Assembly: GCA_031262005.1 (NCBI GenBank)
Contig: JAISIO010000204.1
Coordinates: 1-6,774, forward strand
Length of the DNA stretch: 6,774 nt
Reading direction: 5' to 3'
Source: Bacteroidales bacterium
GTDB lineage: Bacteria > Bacteroidota > Bacteroidia > Bacteroidales > UBA1715
Part shown: positions 1 through 4,814 of the stretch, one piece after another
How positions within the stretch are numbered: the stretch's first letter is position 1
How the letters are laid out: the number at the start of each line of letters is the position of its first letter
Program-made: the position numbers and the translations under genes
Notes under the pieces: model-generated
Seen by the model: the letters and a program-made list of their open reading frames with translations, nothing else
What the model was told of the DNA's origin: nothing
Databases searched by the model: none

Positions 1-614
1 GTAATATATTCGGCGCCGCTTTCTATGGCATTACGCACTTTTTGTTCAACCATAGCTTGCGATATGGCGGGCTGTTTCACCGAAAATGTACCGCCAAATC
101 CGCAACAAGTATCGCTTTCGGGCATTTCTATAATTTTCAAGCCTTTTACATGAGAGAGCAATTGCCGTGGTTCGTTGCGCAAAGCATATTCACGCAGCGC
201 AGCACACGAATCGTGCACACACACTTTTGCAGGAAACACAGCTCCTACATCGGTAATTTTGAGAACATTAACCAAAAAATCACAGATTTCGTACATACGT
301 GCGCCTAATGCTTTTGCCTGTTCTTTTTCATGCTGAGTATCAAACAGCGAATCGTAGTGTCGTTTTACAAATCCGGTACACGAACCACCCGGACTTACAA
401 TAATATCGGTGCCGGCAAAGTCTTTCAGAAATTTACGTGCCATAGTTTGTGTTTCGGCAGTGTAACCGCTATTATATGATGGTTGTCCGCAACACGTTTG
501 CTCAGGATTATAATACACCGAACAACCTACCTTGTGCAACAAGTGTATGAAATTTTCGCCCGTTTGGGGAAACAATTGGTCTATAAAACAAGGGATAAAA
601 ACCGATACGTGCAT
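1..614 (-). CDS. lutA: LutA/LldE-like (Fe-S)-binding CCG-domain protein, partial (3' end off window)
   Basis: Reading the minus strand from the ATG at 614 gives 204 codons without a stop, running off the left edge; the family is about 240-250 residues, so roughly the last 40 are missing. Two cysteine-rich CCG modules are visible. The first has C9 near the N-terminus, TCCGQP at residues 40-45 and PGGSCTGF at 75-82. The second has the VHDSC motif and then DTCCGFGGTFSVK. These cysteines bind Fe-S clusters in LutA/LldE and in the related heterodisulfide-reductase and glycolate-oxidase subunits. LutA works in the cytoplasm with LutB and LutC to oxidise L-lactate to pyruvate; lutB would be expected just beyond the left edge. 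The gene is divergent from the polysaccharide genes and is probably unrelated core metabolism bordering that locus. The start is the first ATG after an in-frame AT-rich leader, and MHVSVFIPCFID is a typical start for the family. The exact substrate (lactate or glycolate) is inferred from the family only. Confidence 0.88.
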   Translation of the reverse strand, partial: MHVSVFIPCFIDQLFPQTGENFIHLLHKVGCSVYYNPEQTCCGQPSYNSGYTAETQTMARKFLKDFAGTDIIVSPGGSCTGFVKRHYDSLFDTQHEKEQAKALGARMYEICDFLVNVLKITDVGAVFPAKVCVHDSCAALREYALRNEPRQLLSHVKGLKIIEMPESDTCCGFGGTFSVKQPAISQAMVEQKVRNAIESGAEYI

Positions 615-659
615 GATGTTAATTGAAAGTTGTAGAGTTGAACAATGAAAATTACAACG

Positions 660-667
660 CAAAAGTA
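660..667 (-). promoter_or_regulatory. Candidate -7 box for the lutA-like gene
   Basis: On the minus strand this reads TACTTTTG, an exact match to the Bacteroidetes -7 consensus TAnnTTTG. It lies 46 bases upstream of the lutA-like start, which would give a leader of about 40 nt. No good TTTG is found at the expected -33 distance, so the call rests on the -7 box alone. Confidence 0.4.
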
Positions 668-672
668 ACTAA

Positions 673-684
673 TATATGCATATA
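673..684. repeat. 12-bp perfect palindrome upstream of the lutA-like -7 box
   Basis: TATATGCATATA is fully self-complementary and falls in the -33/-7 spacer of the candidate minus-strand promoter. It could be an operator for a dimeric repressor. Short AT palindromes also occur by chance in AT-rich DNA, so this is tentative. Confidence 0.2.
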
Positions 685-758
685 AATTACGATTATGAAG
701 CAGTAAAATTGAAATTTCTCATTGAAACTACTTTCTCCAAATAATCAGTATTTTTTTA

Positions 759-788
759 TTGCCAATTATCTTTTAAGTCGTATTTTTG
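759..788 (+). promoter_or_regulatory. Bacteroidetes-type promoter of upxY and the downstream operon
   Basis: TTG at 759-761 is followed by exactly 19 bases and then TATTTTTG at 781-788. This fits the Bacteroidetes sigma-factor layout (TTTG near -33, TAnnTTTG near -7, about 19-21 bases apart). Transcription would begin near 795, leaving an untranslated leader of about 75 nt before the upxY ATG. No flanking inverted repeat pair like those of invertible capsule promoters was recognised, so phase inversion is not indicated. Confidence 0.65.
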
Positions 789-811
789 GCTGATTTTCTA
801 TGAGTTTGATG

Positions 812-845
812 GTTATGTATGTGTTCCATACATAGCGCGAAGCGC
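812..845 (+). promoter_or_regulatory. Two tandem hairpins in the upxY leader
   Basis: The first hairpin has perfect 8-bp arms, TATGTATG (814-821) and CATACATA (827-834), around the loop TGTTC. It can be extended at its base by a G-U and a G-C pair (812-836). Directly abutting it, GCGC-GAA-GCGC (835-845) forms a 4-bp stem with a GAA triloop and contains GCGAAGC, known as an exceptionally stable mini-hairpin in single-stranded DNA. Both lie between the predicted transcription start and upxY, where UpxY/RfaH-type antiterminators are expected to load. There is no U-tract after the second hairpin, so a pause or recognition element is more likely than a simple terminator. The structure is seen; the role is inferred. 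Confidence 0.45.
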
Positions 846-868
846 ACCATAAATCCTGCTTCTTAAAT

Positions 869-1402
869 ATGCAAAATACAGATAATAAATGCATTACTAA
901 TTTTTGGTTCGTTGCAAAAACACGTGCTAATCAAGAACTTTCTATAAAAAGACATTTGGACGGTTTTGGTATTGAAAATTTTGTTCCTGTGCGTAGTGAA
1001 GTACGTATGTATAGCGGTCGTAAACGAATGGTGCAAAAAGTGCAAATTCCCAATATTGTGTTTGTACACAGCACTAAAGAACAGGCTTATTCGTTGATAA
1101 ACGAAAGGTGTTTAAAACTATCTTTTATGATAGATAAACACACTCGCAAGACGATGATTGTGCCCGAGAAGCAAATGTGCGATTTTATGCGAGTGTTTGC
1201 TGCAAACAATGCGGAAGAACTGCAAATAAGCACCACTACAACTTTTGCTAAGGGCGATAAAGTACAAATTATGGAAGGCGTTTTTTGTGGCGTAGAAGGC
1301 GAATTGATGTGGATTAATGGAAAATCCCAAGTACGGGTACAAATTCCCGGAGTGGTAGCGATTACTTTGCACGTTTCTAAAAAATCGTTGAGAAAGATTT
1401 GA
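869..1402 (+). CDS. upxY: UpxY-family transcription antiterminator (NusG paralogue)
   Basis: This 177-residue protein has the two-domain NusG layout. An N-terminal NGN domain (about residues 11-110) starts with FWFVAKTRANQE and contains the FVPVRSEVRMYSGRKRMVQK segment. A C-terminal KOW domain (about 126-177) has FAKGDKVQIMEGVFCGVEGE. In Bacteroides, UpxY proteins are encoded first in each capsule operon. They bind RNA polymerase in the untranslated leader and allow it to read through to the distal polysaccharide genes. The position here fits: a good promoter and a structured leader upstream, and a flippase downstream on the same strand. The ATG at 869 is the first in frame and leaves only a short N-terminal extension before the NGN domain. 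No upxZ-like gene follows; the next sequence, beginning a few bases after the stop, is a gene remnant. Length and domain order are complete, so the gene looks functional. Confidence 0.92.
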   Translation: MQNTDNKCITNFWFVAKTRANQELSIKRHLDGFGIENFVPVRSEVRMYSGRKRMVQKVQIPNIVFVHSTKEQAYSLINERCLKLSFMIDKHTRKTMIVPEKQMCDFMRVFAANNAEELQISTTTTFAKGDKVQIMEGVFCGVEGELMWINGKSQVRVQIPGVVAITLHVSKKSLRKI

Positions 1403-1403
1403 A

Positions 1404-1782
1404 AAAGAATATTTATCAAAACCTCGGAATAAATTACTTGCCGATGTATTTTATAAAGCAGGGTTCATAGAGAATTGGGGGCGCGGCATTATGCGAATGA
1501 CGGAAGACTGTGCGGAAGCCGGAATTCCCGAAACCAGAATACACCGAATCAAACGGGGTTGTGAAGGTTGAATATGAATCAAGTGCAGAAAATGTTACAG
1601 AAAATAGAGAGAGTAAAATTCTTGACTTAATCGGTGAAGACAATACTATTACCACAGCACAAATAGCAGATAAATTACAGGTAGCAAGAATGACTATACA
1701 TCGCGATATTGAAAAACTCAAAGCCAAAGGCTTACTCGAACGCATAGGCGCAAACAAGGGTGGCTATTGGAAAGTAAAATGA
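1404..1782 (+). pseudogene. 5'-truncated, frameshifted remnant of an ATP-binding wHTH protein (HATPase_c_4/COG2865-like)
   Basis: Directly after the upxY stop, the frame through 1422 reads PRNKLLADVFYKAGFIENWGRGIMRMTEDCAEAGIP. This is the C-terminal part of the HATPase_c_4 region of AlbA-type ATP-binding proteins, including the WGRGI glycine loop. The whole upstream part (AlbA domain and N-box) is missing. At 1530-1533 the frame breaks: removing one A from the run after CCCG restores GIPEPEYTESNG, after which the other frame continues. That second frame encodes a winged-helix domain (ILDLIGEDNTITTAQIADKL, then a recognition helix with RMTIHRDIEKL) and ends YWKVK at 1782. The second frame alone could start only at a GTG (1510), because stops at 1468 and 1498 block it upstream; a 90-residue wHTH fragment could still be made. 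Its stop overlaps the next ATG (ATGA, 1779-1782), a relic of translational coupling. The left border is approximate. Confidence 0.8.
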
Positions 1783-2828
1783 ACAAAAAACAAGTGTCAA
1801 GCATATTACAACATAACCAATACAATGAGATGCTACGGCAAATCATTTCCGAAATAAAATCAACGCGAGTAGTGATGGCACAACGTGTTAATTCGGCAAT
1901 GATGACGATGTATTGGAATATAGGCAAACGACTTTCGGAAGAAAAAATGGAGAAAGGCTATGGAAGTGGTGTGGTGAAGCAACTTTCGGTAGATTTACAA
2001 CAAGAATTTCCCGATACAACCGGTTTTTCGCCACGCAATTTATGGAATATGAAGAACTTTTATGAGTTCTACTGCTTGGCTGATGAAAAAGTGCAACGGA
2101 GCGTTGCACTTTTACCATGGAGGCACAATGTTTTGATTATCAGAAAAGCGAAGTCTATGGACGAAGCAATTTTCTATATAAATTCAGCAATCGAATTGGG
2201 ATTGACACATGATGTTTTACTCAATTTTATAAAAGCAGATAGTTATAAAAACACAAAATCAGTATCAAAAAAGAATAACTTTGCACGCACATTGCCTGAA
2301 GATTTGCAAGAGCAGGCGAACGAAATATTGAAATCGACTTACAATCTCGAAATGCTTGGTTTGAAATTCCCATTGAAAGAGCGGGAGTTGGAACGAAAAA
2401 TTGTAGAGAAAATTAAATATTTTTTACTTGAATTGGGAGCAGGTTTTACTTTTGTCGGCAATCAGTATCGCCTAACACACAGCAATAAAGACTATTTTGT
2501 TGATTTATTGTTTTTCAATCGCAAATTACATGCTTTGGTGGCTATTGACTTGAAAATCGGCGAATTTGAACCTGAATATGTCGGCAAAATGAACTATTAT
2601 CTCGGTTTGCTTGATGATAAAATAAAACAAGAAGACGAAAATCCGTCAATAGGTATCATTCTTTGTGCCACAAAAGGGAAGGTGGATATAGAGTTGGCTC
2701 TGCGAGATTTTAATAAACCAATCGGAGTTGCCGAATATATGTTACAGTTTCCCGAGAAAGAGATAAGAGAACTGATTGACAGAGAAATAGAAGAATTTTC
2801 AGCAGCAGTAACAACACAAGAAATATAA
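1779..2828 (+). CDS. DUF1016/YhcG-family PDDEXK nuclease domain protein
   Basis: This 349-residue protein matches the two-part YhcG family. The N-terminal DUF1016 region (about 15-165) includes YWNIGKRL (45-52), FSPRNLWNMKNFYEFY (83-98) and VALLPWRHN (109-117). The C-terminal PDDEXK-like nuclease domain (about 185-335) includes VGNQYRLT, then D242 (FVDLLFFNR) and D257-x-K259 (AIDLKIGEFEPEYVGKMNYY), the expected D...DxK catalytic arrangement. All core residues are present and the length is normal, so it should be an active enzyme. The substrate is not known from sequence; relatives occur near restriction-modification loci, mobile elements and defence islands. The ATG at 1779 was chosen because it forms an ATGA overlap with the preceding remnant; an in-frame TTG at 1767 would only add MESK. 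An almost perfect hairpin sequence lies inside the gene (2087-2113). The next gene begins 60 bases on. Confidence 0.9.
   Translation: MNKKQVSSILQHNQYNEMLRQIISEIKSTRVVMAQRVNSAMMTMYWNIGKRLSEEKMEKGYGSGVVKQLSVDLQQEFPDTTGFSPRNLWNMKNFYEFYCLADEKVQRSVALLPWRHNVLIIRKAKSMDEAIFYINSAIELGLTHDVLLNFIKADSYKNTKSVSKKNNFARTLPEDLQEQANEILKSTYNLEMLGLKFPLKERELERKIVEKIKYFLLELGAGFTFVGNQYRLTHSNKDYFVDLLFFNRKLHALVAIDLKIGEFEPEYVGKMNYYLGLLDDKIKQEDENPSIGIILCATKGKVDIELALRDFNKPIGVAEYMLQFPEKEIRELIDREIEEFSAAVTTQEI
2087..2113. repeat. Inverted repeat with 12-bp perfect arms inside the DUF1016 gene
   Basis: AAAAGTGCAACG (2087-2098) and its exact complement CGTTGCACTTTT (2102-2113) flank the 3-base loop GAG. The repeat encodes residues 103-112 of the nuclease, at the edge of the conserved VALLPW motif. 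It could be chance, a protein-binding site or a site of DNA cruciform formation. Confidence 0.6.
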
Positions 2829-2888
2829 ATGAAAGCATCTGTATGGTAAAACAATCCCGTTATTGGAAAGTGAAGAAAGAAGAAAAAT

Positions 2889-3269
2889 ATGACTGAAATA
2901 AATAAAGTAGAAAATAAGATTATCACATTGCGTAATCAGCACATTATTCTTGATAGTGACGTAGCAGAATTGTACAATGTTGAAACCAAGCATATCAATC
3001 AAGCTGTGGCGAACAATCCCGATAAATTTATTGATGGATATATTATTGAATTAAATAAAAACGAATGGTCAAACTTGAAGTCAAAAATTTTGACTTCAAG
3101 TTGGGGTGGCAAAAATAAATTATCCAAAGCCTTTACCGAAAAGGGCTTATATATGCTTGCTATCATACTGAAAAGCAAGCGTGCAACGGAAACAGCAAAA
3201 GACTTATTAGATGCAGGAACTTTAACCAAACAAGAATTTGAAAAATTAAAACAAAAATTATTGGCGTAA
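2889..3269 (+). CDS. ORF6N-domain protein with SHOCT-like C-terminal tail
   Basis: A 126-residue protein. Residues about 9-95 match the ORF6N domain of phage-type and Bacteroidetes DNA-associated proteins: IITLRNQHIILDSDVAELYNVETKHINQAV, the TSSWGGKNKLSKAFTEKGLYMLA segment, and the RAT that usually begins the following helix. ORF6N is thought to bind DNA and is related to KilA-N and BRO-type modules. After RATET the expected longer helical C-terminus is absent. Instead residues 103-125 (KDLLDAGTLTKQEFEKLKQK and on) look like a SHOCT motif, a short two-helix tail found at the C-terminus of many unrelated proteins. The protein is therefore either a compact fusion or an internally shortened copy that stayed in frame. 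The start is the first ATG of the frame. A 31-bp palindrome covers codons 62-72. The next ORF follows after 13 bases, suggesting co-transcription. The biological role is unknown. Confidence 0.82.
   Translation: MTEINKVENKIITLRNQHIILDSDVAELYNVETKHINQAVANNPDKFIDGYIIELNKNEWSNLKSKILTSSWGGKNKLSKAFTEKGLYMLAIILKSKRATETAKDLLDAGTLTKQEFEKLKQKLLA
3072..3102. repeat. 31-bp palindrome with 15-bp perfect arms inside the ORF6N gene
   Basis: AACTTGAAGTCAAAA (3072-3086) and TTTTGACTTCAAGTT (3088-3102) are exact reverse complements around a single A at 3087. The sequence encodes N62 to W72, including the conserved LKS and TSSW residues of the ORF6N family. The symmetry is far longer than most operator half-sites. 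Confidence 0.8.
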
Positions 3270-3282
3270 CGATTGTACTTTT

Positions 3283-4797
3283 ATGCAGAAAAAACGAGTT
3301 TTCATAAGTAGCGTGCAGTCAGAATTTGCAGAAGAACGGCAAATGCTGTTTGATTATTTGACTAGCGATGCTTTGCTGGGCAAATTTTTCGAGCCGTTTG
3401 TGTTTGAAAATGTACCTGCCATGACGACTATGCCTACTACTATTTTTCTGCAAGAAGTGGAGCGTTGCGATATTTACATTGGGCTTTTCGGCGAAAAATA
3501 TGGCTTTGAAGATTCGGAAGGCATCTCGTCAACCGAAAGAGAATATGATTATGCCACAAAACGTGGTAAAACTCGTTTTGTTTTCTTGAAAGAAGTTTCA
3601 GGTGAACGACATTTGAAGGAACAAAAATTAATACAAAAAGTGCAACAATCAGTTGTGCGTAAAAGTTTTGATGTGCCGGAACTGCTTAAATCAGCTGTTT
3701 ATGCCACATTAATACGTTATTTGGAAGATAACGAGATTATTCGTACTACGCCTTTCGATGCAACATTCAACCCTCGTGCCACATTTGTCGATTTGAGCGA
3801 AGAGAAAATCCGCACATTCGTAGGCATTGCACAACGAAAACGGTCATTTCCATTCACCGAAAATTCAGATGTCCGAGCCGTGTTAACACATTTGAATTTG
3901 ATTGACGGCGAACGAATTACCAATGCAGCGTTGTTGCTTTTTGGAAACACTCCACAACGGTTTTTTATTACTTCCGAAGTACGATGCGCTCATTTTCACG
4001 GACTGGACAAAGTTAAACCGATACCTTCGTATCAAGTGTATAAAGGCGATGTGTTTGAAATGATTGAGCAGGCTGTTGATTTTGTACTGTCGAAAATCAA
4101 TCTCTATGTAGGCGACCGGAGCAAAAGTGTAACCGTGGATGTAGAGTATGAAATTCCCAAACAAGCCGTTACCGAAGCCATTGTGAATGCCGTAGCACAC
4201 CGCGATTACACCAGCAACGGCAGTGTGCAGGTTATGCTTTTTGCAGACAGATTTGAAGTTTCAAATCCGGCTAATTTTCCTCACGAATTAACTATTGAAC
4301 AATTATACACAACCCACCGTTCTATGCCTGCAAATCCGTTAATTGCCGAAGCAATGTATTTGCGAGGGACAATAGAACGAATGGGTACCGGGACGGAAGA
4401 AATGACCAAACAATGTGTGGCAAAAGGACTTGGTAAGCCAACATTTGACCCGAATTTTGGATTTCAAACGATAATTAAAAGAGAAAATGTACTGACTTCT
4501 CTCAGTTCCACCCAAGTAACAGGACAAGTAGCAGGACAAGTAGCAGGACAAGTAACAGGACAAGTAGACGAAAAAGTCATTAAGTTGCTAAAAATAATTG
4601 ATAATCACCATCTTTCCTTGAAAGAAATGATGGTGCGTATGTCTTTATCGGGTAGAGATAATTTTCTTAATGAATACCTTACTCCTGCTATAAAACAAGG
4701 CTTTGTGGCAATGAAATATCCACAAACCCCAAAACATCCAAAACAACAATATTCTTTGACTCAAAAAGGGAAAGAGAAAATAGAAATATTAAAATAG
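3283..4797 (+). CDS. DUF4062 - HATPase_c_4 - winged-helix ATP-binding protein
   Basis: This 504-residue protein has three parts. Residues 4-90 are a DUF4062 domain (RVFISSVQSEFAEER at 5-19, IYIGLFGEKYGF at 64-75), a Rossmann/TIR-like fold often placed at the N-terminus of NTPase proteins. Residues about 165-400 match the COG2865/HATPase_c_4 region: NAALLLFG (214-221), the N-box-like AVTEAIVNAVAHRDYTSNG with E298 and N302, EVSNPAN (325-331) and the glycine loop ERMGTGTEEM (365-374). These motifs indicate GHKL-type ATP binding. Residues about 430-504 form a Fic_C-like winged helix ending in a basic tail. Between them lies a (QVTG/QVAG) linker encoded by a 12-bp tandem repeat. Unlike the relative at 6347, it has DUF4062 in place of the AlbA domain. 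It could be a nucleotide-responsive DNA-binding regulator or part of a defence-type system; neither is demonstrated. The flippase starts 17 bases after its stop. Confidence 0.88.
   Translation: MQKKRVFISSVQSEFAEERQMLFDYLTSDALLGKFFEPFVFENVPAMTTMPTTIFLQEVERCDIYIGLFGEKYGFEDSEGISSTEREYDYATKRGKTRFVFLKEVSGERHLKEQKLIQKVQQSVVRKSFDVPELLKSAVYATLIRYLEDNEIIRTTPFDATFNPRATFVDLSEEKIRTFVGIAQRKRSFPFTENSDVRAVLTHLNLIDGERITNAALLLFGNTPQRFFITSEVRCAHFHGLDKVKPIPSYQVYKGDVFEMIEQAVDFVLSKINLYVGDRSKSVTVDVEYEIPKQAVTEAIVNAVAHRDYTSNGSVQVMLFADRFEVSNPANFPHELTIEQLYTTHRSMPANPLIAEAMYLRGTIERMGTGTEEMTKQCVAKGLGKPTFDPNFGFQTIIKRENVLTSLSSTQVTGQVAGQVAGQVTGQVDEKVIKLLKIIDNHHLSLKEMMVRMSLSGRDNFLNEYLTPAIKQGFVAMKYPQTPKHPKQQYSLTQKGKEKIEILK
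4513..4566 (+). repeat. 12-bp in-frame tandem repeat encoding Q-V-(T/A)-G
   Basis: Four full copies of CAAGTARCAGGA occupy 4513-4560, differing only at one position (A or G), followed by a half copy CAAGTA. The unit is a multiple of three, so gain or loss of copies keeps the frame and changes only the linker length between the ATPase and winged-helix domains (residues 411-428). GQV repeats are common at this point in related proteins. Confidence 0.9.
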
Positions 4798-4814
4798 GCA
4801 AAACAAACAACACA

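Noticed and set aside
42..308. Plus-strand open frame within the lutA-like gene
   Set aside because: The minus strand carries unmistakable CCG motifs across the same bases, so this is a shadow.
615..868. Invertible capsule promoter
   Set aside because: No pair of inverted repeats flanking the promoter was found and no invertase gene is in the window.
1767..1778. TTG start for the DUF1016 protein
   Set aside because: It adds only four residues that lie in the preceding remnant's reading; the ATG at 1779 with the ATGA overlap is the better start.
1510..1782. Independent 90-residue gene from a GTG start
   Set aside because: It has no ATG and begins inside the coding sequence of the truncated ATPase, and its upper frame joins naturally across a one-base shift. 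It is better described as part of a pseudogene, although the wHTH part might still be translated.
2829..2888. Possible relic of another wHTH tail before the ORF6N gene (a frame ending RYWKVKKEEKYD resembles the YWKVK end of the upstream remnant)
   Set aside because: Only about 11 shared bases (TATTGGAAAGT) and no further similarity upstream; too short to support a duplication.
1404..4797. Transposon or prophage
   Set aside because: No transposase, integrase, terminal inverted repeats or target duplications were recognised; an ORF6N domain alone is not enough to call a phage.
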